Positions 33,568 through 42,806 are shown, numbered from the stretch's first letter. The stretch: DNA of 64,000 nucleotides from Panacagrimonas sp965216805 (GCF_965216805.1 NZ_CBDCGN010000003.1:1240001-1304000); one strand, 5' to 3'. Program-made: numbers and translations. The notes: generated by a model not told the origin, from the sequence alone.

Positions 33568-34028
33568 TGCGACTGATCCTGGCGGACGAGGCCGCCACCC
33601 TGGCTCTGGGCGCCCGGCTGGCGGCGGGCCTGCTCACTGCGGGCGGCGGCGTGGTCTATCTCTACGGCGATCTGGGTGCGGGCAAGACCACGCTGGCGAG
33701 AGGCCTGCTGCGTGCCGCTGGCGTACAAGGCACCCTGCGCAGTCCCACCTACACCCTGCTGGAGCCCTATGCCGCGGCCGATCAACGCTTGCTGCATCTG
33801 GACCTGTACCGGCTGGTGGACCCTGAGGAAGTGGAATACCTGGGCGTGCGCGACTATCCGCCGGATAGCACCGTGTGGCTGGTCGAATGGCCGCAACGTG
33901 GCCTCGGTCATTTGCCGCCAGCGGACGTCGTGGTGCGCCTGCAGCATGACGGTCCGGCACGGCTGGCGGAATTGGAATGGCCCAGCGGCCGGGTCACATT
34001 CGACCAAGTCACATTCGACATTAAGTAG
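33564..34028 (+). CDS. tsaE: tRNA t6A synthesis ATPase TsaE
   Basis: ATPase partner of TsaB/TsaD in forming N6-threonylcarbamoyladenosine in tRNA. It is 154 residues with Walker A YLYGDLGAGKTTLARGLL, the SPTYTLLEPY segment and a HLDLYRL-EEVEYLG region typical of the family. The start overlaps the nnr stop by four bases. Length is normal. Confidence 0.94.
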   Translation: MMRLILADEAATLALGARLAAGLLTAGGGVVYLYGDLGAGKTTLARGLLRAAGVQGTLRSPTYTLLEPYAAADQRLLHLDLYRLVDPEEVEYLGVRDYPPDSTVWLVEWPQRGLGHLPPADVVVRLQHDGPARLAELEWPSGRVTFDQVTFDIK

Positions 34029-34122
34029 AACCCATATCTCGCTGTTTGAATGGCAAATAAATCTTGCATTCGACGAAGTCGCGGGCTAAGGTCGCGCGTG
34101 ATCCCGGCCTGATAGAACGCCC

Positions 34123-35316
34123 ATGCGCGTGCTTTGCCTCCTGACGCTGTGCTGTCTCGCCTCGGTCGCGAGCGGCGCAGAGCTGCGCGACCTGCGGCTT
34201 TGGGAATCGCCGGAGGGTACGCGGGTGGTGTTCGAACTCGATCGCGTGCCTGGGCACAAGGTGTTCACCCTCGACAATCCCGCCCGCATCGTTATCGATC
34301 TGCCCGCGACCCGCGGACTGCAGACCGCCCACGCGGCCCAGGGCAAGGGTGATGTCCGCTCGGTGCGCGCCGCCGAACGCGAGGACGGTTCCCTGCGCGT
34401 GGTGCTGGACATGGCACGAAACGTCGAGCCGCGCGTCTTTCTGCTCGACCCGGCGGAACAGTACGGGCACCGGCTGGTGCTGGACATGCCCATCCCCGAG
34501 GGCGCGCAGGCAGTGCCCGAGGCCGCCGTTCACGCCGGTCCACCGGTGGTGGCCGAAGCTTGGCAGCCGCGTCCCATTGTGGTCGCCATCGATGCCGGCC
34601 ATGGCGGCGAAGATCCGGGCGCCATCGGCAAATCGGGTCTGCAGGAGAAGAATGTGGCGCTGGACCTGGCGCAACGCCTGGCCCGGCTGGTCAATGCCGA
34701 GCCGGGTTTTCGCGCGGTGCTGACGCGCGACGGCGACTACTACCTGGGCCTGCGCGAACGCGTCACCCGCGCGCGCAAGGCGCAGGCCGATCTGTTCGTG
34801 TCGGTGCATGCCAACGCGCTCAAGAACCGCAGCATGCGCGGCTCGGCGGTCTACGTGGTGTCGCCGCGCGGCGCCAGCAGCGAGCACGCCCGCTGGCTGG
34901 CCCGCCGCGAAAACGCCGCCGATCTGGTCGGCGGCATTGCGCTGGAGAACAAGGACGACGAACTGGCGGCGGTGCTGATCGACCTGTCGCAGTCCTCCAC
35001 CATGGAAGCCAGTTTCGACGTCGGTGGCCGCATGCTGCAGGCCCTGGGCAAGGTCAACCAGTTGCAGCGCACCCAGGTGCAGCAGGCGGCGTTCGTCGTG
35101 CTCAAGGCGCCGGACATTCCGTCGGTGCTGGTGGAGACGGCCTTCATCACCAACCCGACCGAAGAAAAATTGCTTCGCGATCCTGCCGGCAAGCAGCGAC
35201 TGGCGCAGTCCATGTTCCTGGGCATCAAGGGCTATTTCGAAAGTTACCGGCCGCGCGAATCCGGGCGCACCGTCGCCGGAGCGGCGCCGCGCCTGCAGAA
35301 GGTTCGCACCGAATAA
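34123..35316 (+). CDS. N-acetylmuramoyl-L-alanine amidase (AmiC/AmiB type)
   Basis: Periplasmic zinc amidase of 397 residues that splits septal peptidoglycan. It has a signal peptide (about 1-19), an AMIN targeting domain (about 22-125) and an Amidase_3 catalytic domain (about 155-385). Zinc/catalytic residues are visible: H in DAGHGGEDPG, E in EKNVALDLA, H in FVSVHANAL and E in VLVETAFITNP. There are no LysM repeats. It lies between tsaE and mutL as amiB does in E. coli, and ends in a strong terminator. Confidence 0.93.
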   Translation: MRVLCLLTLCCLASVASGAELRDLRLWESPEGTRVVFELDRVPGHKVFTLDNPARIVIDLPATRGLQTAHAAQGKGDVRSVRAAEREDGSLRVVLDMARNVEPRVFLLDPAEQYGHRLVLDMPIPEGAQAVPEAAVHAGPPVVAEAWQPRPIVVAIDAGHGGEDPGAIGKSGLQEKNVALDLAQRLARLVNAEPGFRAVLTRDGDYYLGLRERVTRARKAQADLFVSVHANALKNRSMRGSAVYVVSPRGASSEHARWLARRENAADLVGGIALENKDDELAAVLIDLSQSSTMEASFDVGGRMLQALGKVNQLQRTQVQQAAFVVLKAPDIPSVLVETAFITNPTEEKLLRDPAGKQRLAQSMFLGIKGYFESYRPRESGRTVAGAAPRLQKVRTE

Positions 35317-35389
35317 CGGCCACACGCGGCGACTAAACAAGGCCGCCGCCGAGCGATACAAAAGGGGCGGGTGGGCGGGGAGGGACGTA

Positions 35390-35422
35390 GGGCCGCGCAG
35401 CAATGCGCGGCCCTATTGTTTT
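35390..35422 (+). terminator. Rho-independent terminator after the amidase gene
   Basis: Perfect 9-bp GC stem GGGCCGCGC/GCGCGGCCC (35390-35398 with 35405-35413), loop AGCAAT, then TATTGTTTT. It separates the nnr-tsaE-amidase unit from mutL, so mutL needs its own promoter. Confidence 0.85.
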
Positions 35423-35679
35423 GAGCATGTCCTGTTGTCCGTGGTGAACGCGGCAGGTTTGACGCGGACTGCGCAGAACACGCATCCGCCACGGACGTCA
35501 CCGATTTCACCGATCAAAGTCAGTCGCTTTTGCGGGCCGGCCGAATCGCCGATGCGGTGAAGCGATAACCCCCGGTCTGCCTGATCGAACCGCGTTCATC
35601 CTGGTCATCCGTGGCAGCAGAATCCTGACGTGCCGCCCGCGCGATCCGATGTCGGATAATCGCGTTCCCGTGAGCGAGC
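35423..35679. other. Intergenic stretch with degenerate repeat sequence
   Basis: No gene is seen in these ~260 bases. They hold a loosely palindromic stretch (CCGTGGTGAACGCGGC... versus ...ATCCGCCACGGACGTCACC, then GATTTCACCGATCAA) that recalls the 'CACGGAT' repeats at 48566-48640. The promoter for mutL must lie here or within the following tandem repeat, but no clear -10/-35 was found. Confidence 0.45.
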
Positions 35680-35995
35680 CCGATGCCAATCCGAATCCCG
35701 CCCGATGTTCTGATCAGCCAGATCGCTGCCGGCGAGGGTGAGTCCGCGCTGTTTTGCGACCACCGGTCGCTGGCTTGGCGAACGGGCGAGGCCGTGACGG
35801 TCTCGCCCCGGCCACCGAGCGGGCTGGGGTGTGGAAGATGAGCGCGATCCGGATTCTGCCCGATGTTCTGATCAACCAGATTGCTGCCGGCGAGGGTGAG
35901 TCCGCGCTGTTTTGCGACCACCGGTCGCTGGCGTGGCGAGCGGGCGAGGCCGTGACGGTCTCGCCCCGGCCACCGAGCGGGCTGGGGTGTGGAAG
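35680..35995 (+). repeat. 158-bp tandem repeats built from the mutL 5' end
   Basis: Two 158-base units (35680-35837 and 35838-35995) precede mutL, and the gene itself begins a third, partial copy. Each unit is ~52 bases equivalent to the first mutL codons (ATT CTG CCC GAT GTT CTG ATC...) followed by a ~106-base spacer ending GGCTGGGGTGTGGAAG just before the next ATG. The second and third copies are nearly identical; the first is diverged in its first ~20 bases. Confidence 0.85.
35683..35841 (+). other. Mini-ORF 1 (mutL-like N-terminus)
   Basis: 52 codons beginning MPIRIPPDVLISQIAAGEGE, i.e. the MutL N-terminus, then diverging into the repeat spacer (SALFCDHRSLAW...GLGCGR) and stopping at TGA (35839-35841). 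That stop overlaps the ATG of the next copy at 35838. It could be a by-product of duplication or a translated leader; nothing shows expression. Confidence 0.4.
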
Positions 35996-35999
35996 ATGA
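35838..35999 (+). other. Mini-ORF 2 (mutL-like N-terminus), overlaps mutL start
   Basis: 53 codons beginning MSAIRILPDVLINQIAAGE, identical to the true MutL N-terminus, then the same spacer peptide. Its stop TGA (35997-35999) overlaps the mutL ATG (35996) in ATGA, with GGAAG upstream of each start. Ribosomes ending here could re-initiate on mutL. Confidence 0.45.
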
Positions 36000-37807
36000 G
36001 CGCGATCCGAATTCTGCCCGATGTTCTGATCAACCAGATCGCTGCCGGCGAGGTGGTCGAGCGCCCAGCCGCTGTCATCAAGGAGCTGGTCGAGAACAGC
36101 CTGGATGCCGGGGCGCGCCGCGTCGACGTGGAGCTGGAGCAGGGCGGTCTGGGCCTGATCCGCGTGCGCGACGACGGCGCGGGCATCGCGGCTGACCAGC
36201 TGGCGCTGGCGCTGCAACGGCATGCCACCAGCAAGATCCGCGACCTCGAAGACCTGGAGCAGGTCGGCAGCCTGGGTTTTCGCGGTGAGGCGCTGCCCAG
36301 CATCCTGTCGGTGGCGCGTGTGACCCTGGTTTCGCGCACGGGCGCCGATGACCACGGTTGGAGTCTGAGCGGCGCGGGTGCACTGGCCATGCCGGTGCAC
36401 CCGCAGCCGGTCGCGCGGTCGCCGGGCACCACCGTCACGGTCGCCGACCTGTTCTTCAACACGCCGGCGCGACGCAAGTTTCTCAAGAGCCCGGGCACTG
36501 AGCTGCGGCACGCCGAGCAATGGTTGCGACGGCTGGCGCTGGCGCGCATGGACGTGGGCCTGAGTCTGCGTCAGGAGGCCCGCCGCGTGCTGGAACTGAC
36601 TCCAGCGCTCGATCAGTCGCAGCGCGAGTCGCGCGTGGCACAGGTTTGCGGCAACGAGTTCTTCGAACATCGGGTCCTGGTCGACGAGTCGCGCACGGAC
36701 CTGCGCCTGTCCGGCTGGTTTGCGCGTCCCAGCTTTTCGCGCGCGTCGGCCGACCTGCAGTATTTCTTCGTCAACGGCCGTTGCGTACGCGACCGTTTGG
36801 TGGCTTACGCGATCCGCCGGGCGCTGGCCGATGCCATGCACTCCACCCGGCATCCGGCCTTTGTGCTGTGGCTGGAAATCGATCCGCGCGGCGTCGATGT
36901 CAACGTGCACCCGCAGAAAACCGAAGTGCGCTTTCGCGAGTCCGGTCGCGTGCACGATTTCCTGTTCGGCGCCATTCAGCAGCGCCTGCGCGCGCTGCGC
37001 CCGGATCTGGCGCAGCACCAGGTCGGCTTTGCGGTGCGTGGCGACGCGGTATCGGCGACTGCGGTGACTTCATCGCCTTCGCGGCCATCGGTGTGGGAAG
37101 TGCGCGAGCCGCGGTTCGAGCAGACCGGATGGGCGCTGCTGCAGGGCGCCCGCGACGGCGCGTCGGCGGTTCCCGCGACCGCGTCGGCGCCTGCCGCCAC
37201 CGAAGCTGCCGGGGCGCACGCACTGGGGCAGGCCCTGGCGCAGTTGCACGGCGTTTTCATCCTGGCGCAGAACGCGCGCGGGCTGGTGCTGGTGGACGCT
37301 CACGCCGCGCACGAACGGGTGCTGTACGAACGCATGAAGCAGCAGTTGGCCGCCGGACGCATCGCTTCGCAGGCGCTGCTGGTGCCCTTGTCGGTGAGCT
37401 TGGCCGAAGACCAAGTCGATGCGCTGGAAGCCCGCCGCGTGGAGCTGTCCGCCCTGGGCCTGGAACTGGACCGCGCCGGCCCGGCCTCGCTGCTGGTGCG
37501 TGCGGTGCCGCCGGTGCTGGCGCGCGAGGACGTCGCCAGCCTGGTGGCGGGCCTGGCCGACGAACATGGACGCACCGCGCCGCATGCGCATCTGGGCGAG
37601 GTGCTGGACGCGCAAAGCCGGGTGCTGGCGGACGTGGCCTGTCGTGCAGCGATCAAGGCCAACCGGCGGCTGAGCCTGCCCGAGATGGACGCCCTGCTGC
37701 GCGACATGGAGCAGACCGAGTTGTCGGACCAGTGCAATCACGGTCGGCCGACCTGGGTGCAACTGGGTCTGAGCGAGCTGGACCGATTGTTCCTGCGCGG
37801 GCGCTGA
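35996..37807 (+). CDS. mutL: DNA mismatch repair protein MutL
   Basis: GHKL ATPase that couples MutS recognition to strand incision, 603 residues. ATPase motifs are NSLDAGA, DDGAGI, GFRGEALPSI and the HATSKI loop within residues 1-110; the dimerisation domain is C-terminal (about 400-600). The C-terminal part has DAHAAHERVLYE (about 434), ACRAAIKAN and QCNHGRPT, close to the endonuclease-type MutL motifs and unlike E. coli MutL. One position differs: DAH rather than the usual DQH. The ATG at 35996 is fixed by the family N-terminus. Its stop overlaps the miaA start. Confidence 0.95.
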   Translation: MSAIRILPDVLINQIAAGEVVERPAAVIKELVENSLDAGARRVDVELEQGGLGLIRVRDDGAGIAADQLALALQRHATSKIRDLEDLEQVGSLGFRGEALPSILSVARVTLVSRTGADDHGWSLSGAGALAMPVHPQPVARSPGTTVTVADLFFNTPARRKFLKSPGTELRHAEQWLRRLALARMDVGLSLRQEARRVLELTPALDQSQRESRVAQVCGNEFFEHRVLVDESRTDLRLSGWFARPSFSRASADLQYFFVNGRCVRDRLVAYAIRRALADAMHSTRHPAFVLWLEIDPRGVDVNVHPQKTEVRFRESGRVHDFLFGAIQQRLRALRPDLAQHQVGFAVRGDAVSATAVTSSPSRPSVWEVREPRFEQTGWALLQGARDGASAVPATASAPAATEAAGAHALGQALAQLHGVFILAQNARGLVLVDAHAAHERVLYERMKQQLAAGRIASQALLVPLSVSLAEDQVDALEARRVELSALGLELDRAGPASLLVRAVPPVLAREDVASLVAGLADEHGRTAPHAHLGEVLDAQSRVLADVACRAAIKANRRLSLPEMDALLRDMEQTELSDQCNHGRPTWVQLGLSELDRLFLRGR

Positions 37808-38769
37808 TGAGCACCGGCGGCGGCGCGATCCTGCTGATGGGCCCGACCGCGGCAGGCAAGACCGGGCTGTCGATCGCCCTGGCCCAGGCGCTGGCGGCGC
37901 GCGGCCAGCCAGCGGAGATCATCAGCGTGGATTCGGCGCAGGTGTATCGCGGTATGGATATCGGCACCGCCAAGCCGGATCTGACCGAGCGTGCCGGCAT
38001 CGCGCATCACCTGATCGACGTCTGCGATCCGACCGAGCCGTATTCGGCGGCCAGATTCCGCGATGACGCCCTGGCCCTGGTGGCGCGGATTCGCGCACGC
38101 GGCCACCTGCCGCTGCTGGTCGGCGGCACCATGCTGTACTTTCGCGCGCTCACCCGCGGGCTGGACGAACTGCCGGCCGCCGACGCCGGGCTGCGCGCCC
38201 GGCTCGCTGCCGATGCGCGGGAACTGGGCTGGCCGGCCCTGCACGCGCGGCTGGCGACCTTGGACCCGGTGACCGCGCAACGACTGCACCCCAACGACAG
38301 CCAGCGCATCCAACGGGCTCTGGAGGTGGTGCTGCACTCCGGCCGGCCCCTGAGCGAGTTGCACGGCCGGCGAGGCGGGTCCGTCGCCGGGCTTGCATTC
38401 CTCAAGCTCGCCCTCAATCCCGGTACACGAGCACAGTTGCATGCGCGCATTGCAATGAGATGGCAACACATGCTGGGGCAAGGTCTGCTGCGGGAAGTGT
38501 CGGCCCTGCACCGTCGGGGCGATCTGCATGAGGGATTGCCGTCGATCCGTGCGGTGGGTTACCGGCAGCTGTGGGGCCACCTGCAGGGCGAGGCCAGTCT
38601 GGCTCAGGCCCAGGAGCAGGGATTGGCGGCCACACGGCAGTTCGCCAAGCGCCAGATCACCTGGTTACGGTCTGAGCACGATCTTTGCTGGATGAACTCG
38701 GACGCGCCCGATAATGTCGATACGGCGCTGAAGCGTATCGACGGATGGCTGTCGGAAACGTCATGCTAA
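37807..38769 (+). CDS. miaA: tRNA dimethylallyltransferase MiaA
   Basis: Adds a dimethylallyl group to A37 of tRNAs reading UNN codons. It is 320 residues with P-loop LLMGPTAAGKTGLSIALA, the DSAQVYRGMDIGTAKP motif, LVGGTMLYFRAL and the C-terminal RQFAKRQITWLR. The ATG at 37807 overlaps the mutL TGA by one base. A longer open frame upstream is a shadow of mutL. Confidence 0.95.
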   Translation: MSTGGGAILLMGPTAAGKTGLSIALAQALAARGQPAEIISVDSAQVYRGMDIGTAKPDLTERAGIAHHLIDVCDPTEPYSAARFRDDALALVARIRARGHLPLLVGGTMLYFRALTRGLDELPAADAGLRARLAADARELGWPALHARLATLDPVTAQRLHPNDSQRIQRALEVVLHSGRPLSELHGRRGGSVAGLAFLKLALNPGTRAQLHARIAMRWQHMLGQGLLREVSALHRRGDLHEGLPSIRAVGYRQLWGHLQGEASLAQAQEQGLAATRQFAKRQITWLRSEHDLCWMNSDAPDNVDTALKRIDGWLSETSC

Positions 38770-38838
38770 GCTCCGCAGCCTCGCGGGCGGTGTACTCGCA
38801 GTGCGGTTAATAACGAAATGCCTTTGGGGATCAAAACC

Positions 38839-39096
38839 ATGTCGAAAGGACACACATTGCAGGAACCATTTCTGAATGCCCTGCGAAAAGAGCGGATTCC
38901 GGTCTCCATCTATCTGGTCAACGGCATCAAGTTGCAGGGGCAGATCGAATCGTTCGATTCGTTCGTGGTGCTGTTGAAGAATAGCGTCAGCCAGATGGTC
39001 TACAAGCACGCCATCTCCACCATCGTCCCTGCCCGTGCGGTTCGTCTGCACGATCCCGAGGCTGATCAGGGCGCCGGCGACGCCCCGCCCGCCTGA
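38839..39096 (+). CDS. hfq: RNA chaperone Hfq
   Basis: Hexameric Sm-like protein that pairs small RNAs with mRNAs. It is 85 residues with Sm1 (PVSIYLVNGIKLQGQIESFD, about 26-45) and Sm2 (VYKHAISTIVPAR, about 59-71) and a short acidic C-terminal tail. The ATG at 38839 gives the standard MSKGHTLQEPFLN start. hflX begins seven bases downstream. Confidence 0.97.
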   Translation: MSKGHTLQEPFLNALRKERIPVSIYLVNGIKLQGQIESFDSFVVLLKNSVSQMVYKHAISTIVPARAVRLHDPEADQGAGDAPPA

Positions 39097-39102
39097 CGTC
39101 GC

Positions 39103-40428
39103 TTGTCTGTCCAGGCGCTGTTCGATCGTCCGCCGACCGGGCAGCGTGCGGTCCTCGTCCACCTGCAGTTTCCTGGCGCGGACTTCGAATCTGACCGGCG
39201 CGAGTTCGAGGAACTGGCGCGCTCGGCCGGTGCCCACATTCATGCACTGATCGGCGGGTCGCGGGTCAAACCCGATTCCGGGTTGTTCGTCGGCAGCGGC
39301 AAGGCTGACGAAGTCGCCGCCGCGGTCGCCGCGGCCGACATCGAGCTGGCGATCTTCAACCACGATCTGTCCCCTAGCCAGGAGCGCAATCTCGAAAAAG
39401 TCCTCAAGTGCCGCGTGCTGGATCGCGCCGGCCTGATTCTGGACATCTTCGCCAGCCGCGCCCGCTCGCACGAAGGCAAGCTGCAGGTCGAGCTGGCGCA
39501 GTTGCAGCACCTGGCGACCCGCCTGGTGCGTGGCTGGACTCATCTCGAACGACAGAAGGGCGGTATCGGCCTGCGCGGTCCGGGCGAAACGCAGCTGGAA
39601 GTCGACCGGCGCCTGGTACGCGACCGCATCGCCACGCTCAAGCGTCACCTGGAAGAGGTGCGCCGCCGCCGCGCCCAGGGCCGCGCCTCGCGCCGACGCA
39701 ACGAAGTGCCCTCGGTATCGCTGGTCGGCTACACCAACGCCGGCAAGTCCACCTTGTTCAATGCCCTGACCGGCGACCGTGCCTACGCCTCCAGTCAGCT
39801 GTTCGCCACCCTGGACACCACGGTGCGGCGGTTGGAGCTGCCGGTCGGCGAGTCGGCGGTGCTGGCCGACACGGTGGGTTTCGTGCGCGATCTGCCCCAC
39901 GATCTGATCGCCGCATTTCGCGCCACCCTGGAAGAATCCCGGGACGCCGATCTGCTGCTGCACGTGGTCGACGCCGCCGACCCGGAGCGCATGGCGCGCA
40001 TCGAGCAGGTCAGCGCGGTCCTGCACGAAATCGGTGCAGGTTCGGTCCCCAGCCTGCAGGTGTTCAACAAGATCGATCTGCGCGAAGGCGAGGAGCCCCG
40101 GATCGAGTTCGACGAGCAGGGTCGTCCGCAGCGCGTGTTCGTCTCCGCCCGCAGCGGCGCCGGCCTGGACCTGTTGCGCGATGCCATCGCGCAATCTCTG
40201 CGTCCGGCGGTGGATGTGTTCGAGCTGACTCTGCCGCCGGCGGCCGGGCGTCTGCGCGCGCAGCTGTTCGAATCGCGCGCGGTGCGGCAGGAGTCGCTGG
40301 ACGACGCGGGGCAGTTCCGGCTCGAAGTCGCGATGCCCTACGCGCGCTTGCGCGGGCTGTGCGTGGCCGCCGGGGTGCCGCCGCCGCCCGAGCCGCGCGT
40401 GTTTGAGGAATGGGAAGTCCCCCCCTAG
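39103..40428 (+). CDS. hflX: Ribosome-associated GTPase HflX
   Basis: GTPase of 441 residues that splits stalled ribosomes under stress. It has an N-terminal HflX domain (about 1-190, with the RGPGETQLE motif near 165), G1 GYTNAGKSTLFNALTG (about 207-222), G3 DTVGFVRDLPHDLI and NKID. The start is TTG at 39103 after the hfq stop; no ATG lies nearby in frame. Gene order hfq-hflX-hflK-hflC is as in E. coli. Confidence 0.94.
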   Translation: MSVQALFDRPPTGQRAVLVHLQFPGADFESDRREFEELARSAGAHIHALIGGSRVKPDSGLFVGSGKADEVAAAVAAADIELAIFNHDLSPSQERNLEKVLKCRVLDRAGLILDIFASRARSHEGKLQVELAQLQHLATRLVRGWTHLERQKGGIGLRGPGETQLEVDRRLVRDRIATLKRHLEEVRRRRAQGRASRRRNEVPSVSLVGYTNAGKSTLFNALTGDRAYASSQLFATLDTTVRRLELPVGESAVLADTVGFVRDLPHDLIAAFRATLEESRDADLLLHVVDAADPERMARIEQVSAVLHEIGAGSVPSLQVFNKIDLREGEEPRIEFDEQGRPQRVFVSARSGAGLDLLRDAIAQSLRPAVDVFELTLPPAAGRLRAQLFESRAVRQESLDDAGQFRLEVAMPYARLRGLCVAAGVPPPPEPRVFEEWEVPP

Positions 40429-40548
40429 AATCCGCGGTTGCGGTCCCCATTGAATCTGCGTAGGCGCACAATCGGCCGCGACACACCGGCGGACGCGTGG
40501 CAAGGTGGCGCCTGCATCGACCTCTACAGAACCATAACGACGCCCCTC

Positions 40549-41694
40549 ATGGCTTGGAACGAACCCGGACCCAATCGCGACCCCTGGAATCAGGGGCCTG
40601 GCGGCAAACCCGGCGGTGGCGGACCGCCCGATCTGGACGAGATGATCAAGCGCCTCAAAGCGCGATTCGGTGGCGGCTCCAACGGCGGCGGTCGCGGCCG
40701 CGGCGGCGGCGTCGGCGGGCCCTTCCCCAAGGCGACGATCGGTATCGTCGCCATCGTTGTCGCGGCGCTGTGGCTGGGGTCGGGCTTCTATGTGGTCGAT
40801 GAACAGGAACGCGGCGTGATCCTGCGATTCGGCGCCTACGACCGCACTTCGACGCCGGGTGTCGGCTGGCGGGCGCCGTGGCCGATCGAGTCCCTGGAGC
40901 ACATCAACGTCACCCGGGTGCGCCAGGTGACGGATCGCCAGAGCATGCTGACCAAGGACGAGAACATCGTCGATATCGAACTGACCGTGCAGTACCGGGT
41001 GTCGTCGGCGGAAGATTTCCTGTTCAACGTGCAGGACCCCGACATGACCCTGCAGCAGGCCACCAAATCGGCGGTGCGCGAAACCGTGGGCCAGAGCGAG
41101 ATGGACTTCATCCTCACCGCCGGCCGCCAGTCCATCGCCGAAGACACCAAGGTGCTGCTGCAGGACAGTCTTGACGACTACAAGGCCGGTCTGATCGTCA
41201 CCGAAGTCAACCTGCAGCAGGCGCAGCCACCGGAAGCGGTGCAGGCAGCGTTCGCCGACGCCATCAAGGCACGCGAAGACCAGGAGCGCCTCAAGAACGA
41301 GGCCGAGGCCTACGCCAACGATCGTCTGCCCAAGGCGCGTGGTGCCGCCGCCCGCCAGGTGGAAGAAGCCACCGCCTATCGCGAACAGGTCGTGGCGCGC
41401 GCCGAAGGCGACGCCTCGCGCTTCAGCCAGCTGGTTGCCGAATACCGCAAGGCACCGGCGGTGACCCGCGACCGCCTGTATCTCGACAGCATGAGCGATG
41501 TGATGTCCGGAAGCTCCAAGATCATGATCGATGTCGACCAGGGCAACCCGATGTTCTATCTGCCGCTGGACCAGTTGCTGAAATCCTCGCCGCGCTCGGA
41601 GGGCTACCCGCAGGACTACGTGACCCTGCCGTCGCCCACCGGTAGCAGCACCGCCGCAGATTCGTCGCGCTCGCGCGACCGGGGTCGCCCGTGA
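40549..41694 (+). CDS. hflK: FtsH modulator HflK
   Basis: SPFH-domain membrane protein of 381 residues that forms a periplasmic complex with HflC around the FtsH protease. A Gly/Pro-rich cytoplasmic N-terminus (about 1-60) precedes one TM segment (about 65-85) and the SPFH domain (about 90-280), followed by a coiled coil. The ATG at 40549 gives the typical MAWNEPG start. hflC starts within its stop codon. Confidence 0.95.
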   Translation: MAWNEPGPNRDPWNQGPGGKPGGGGPPDLDEMIKRLKARFGGGSNGGGRGRGGGVGGPFPKATIGIVAIVVAALWLGSGFYVVDEQERGVILRFGAYDRTSTPGVGWRAPWPIESLEHINVTRVRQVTDRQSMLTKDENIVDIELTVQYRVSSAEDFLFNVQDPDMTLQQATKSAVRETVGQSEMDFILTAGRQSIAEDTKVLLQDSLDDYKAGLIVTEVNLQQAQPPEAVQAAFADAIKAREDQERLKNEAEAYANDRLPKARGAAARQVEEATAYREQVVARAEGDASRFSQLVAEYRKAPAVTRDRLYLDSMSDVMSGSSKIMIDVDQGNPMFYLPLDQLLKSSPRSEGYPQDYVTLPSPTGSSTAADSSRSRDRGRP

Positions 41695-42560
41695 TGAAGA
41701 ACGCTCCCATCCTGTGGGTCGCCCTGGCGCTGCTGGCGGTGGTTCTGGTCAACGCCAGCTTCTTCACCGTGGACCAGCGCGAGCGCGTGCTGCTGTTCCA
41801 GCTCGGCGAGATCCAGGGCGTGGACTACGAACCGGGCCTGCACGTCAAACTGCCGTTCGTTCAGAACGTGCGCCGCTTCGATGGCCGCGTGCTGACCCTG
41901 GACAATCTGACCGAAAACTTCCTCACCATCGAGAAGAAGAACGTCGAGGTCGATTACTTCGTCAAGTGGCGTATCGCCGACACCACCAACTACTACCGCG
42001 CCACCGGCGGCGAAGAGCTGGTGGCCATGGATCGGCTGGCGTCCATCGTCAACCGCGGCCTGCGCAACGAATTCGGTTCGCGCACCATCCAGGAAGTGGT
42101 TTCCGGCGAGCGCGACGAGTACCTGCGCGCGGTTGAACAGAGCGCCGCCGAGGCGGTTGACGACCTCGGCATCGTGATCGTGGACGTGCGCGTCAAGCGC
42201 GTCGACCTGCCGCGCGACGTCAGCGAATCGGTGTATCAGCGCATGCGCGCCGAGCGCACCCGCGTGGCATCCGACCTGCGTGCGCGCGGTGCCGAAGAGG
42301 CCGAGCGTATTCGTGCCGGCGCCGACCGCGAGGCGCAGGTGACGCTGGCCAACGCCTACCGCGAGTCGGAAATGCTGCGCGGCGAAGGTGACGCCAAGGC
42401 GGCCGAGATTTACGCCGCTGCGTACGGTGCCGACAGCGAGTTCTTCCGCTTCTACCGTTCGCTCAACATCTACCGGCAATCCTTTGGCACCCGCGACAAC
42501 GTGCTGGTGCTGGAGCCTGACGGCGAGCTGTTCAAGTACTTCAAGGGCGAAGCGCCTTAA
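41694..42560 (+). CDS. hflC: FtsH modulator HflC
   Basis: Partner of HflK, 288 residues: one N-terminal TM segment (about 5-25), SPFH domain (about 25-190, with VDQRERVLLFQLGEIQG near the start) and a helical region ending DGELFKYF. The ATG at 41694 overlaps the last base of the hflK TGA; a GTG three bases earlier is also open. It is followed in eight bases by the DUF2065 gene. Confidence 0.95.
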   Translation: MKNAPILWVALALLAVVLVNASFFTVDQRERVLLFQLGEIQGVDYEPGLHVKLPFVQNVRRFDGRVLTLDNLTENFLTIEKKNVEVDYFVKWRIADTTNYYRATGGEELVAMDRLASIVNRGLRNEFGSRTIQEVVSGERDEYLRAVEQSAAEAVDDLGIVIVDVRVKRVDLPRDVSESVYQRMRAERTRVASDLRARGAEEAERIRAGADREAQVTLANAYRESEMLRGEGDAKAAEIYAAAYGADSEFFRFYRSLNIYRQSFGTRDNVLVLEPDGELFKYFKGEAP

Positions 42561-42568
42561 GTTCGGGC

Positions 42569-42757
42569 ATGGCCTGGAGCGACCTGCTGACGGCCCTGGG
42601 CCTGTTGCTGGTGATCGAGGGGGTGCTGCCGTTTATGTCGCCCGCACGATTCCGCCAAGCCCTGCTGAACTATGCGGCGGTGGAGAATCGCTGGATGCGC
42701 GGGCTGGGGCTGGCCAGCATGGTGGTGGGGCTGCTCATTCTCAACGCGGTAAAATGA
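42569..42757 (+). CDS. DUF2065 (YjeT-like) small membrane protein
   Basis: A 62-residue protein with two hydrophobic segments (about 5-25 and 45-60) flanking a short loop. It matches the DUF2065/YjeT type found downstream of hflC in many gammaproteobacteria, with MSPARFRQALLNYA a typical stretch. Function unknown. The position and family suggest a link to the HflKC-FtsH complex, which remains an inference. Confidence 0.85.
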   Translation: MAWSDLLTALGLLLVIEGVLPFMSPARFRQALLNYAAVENRWMRGLGLASMVVGLLILNAVK

Positions 42758-42806
42758 CCGGCCGGCCGGCTCGTCGCCGGCTTTCCTCTACCTTTTCGGT
42801 TAGTCC

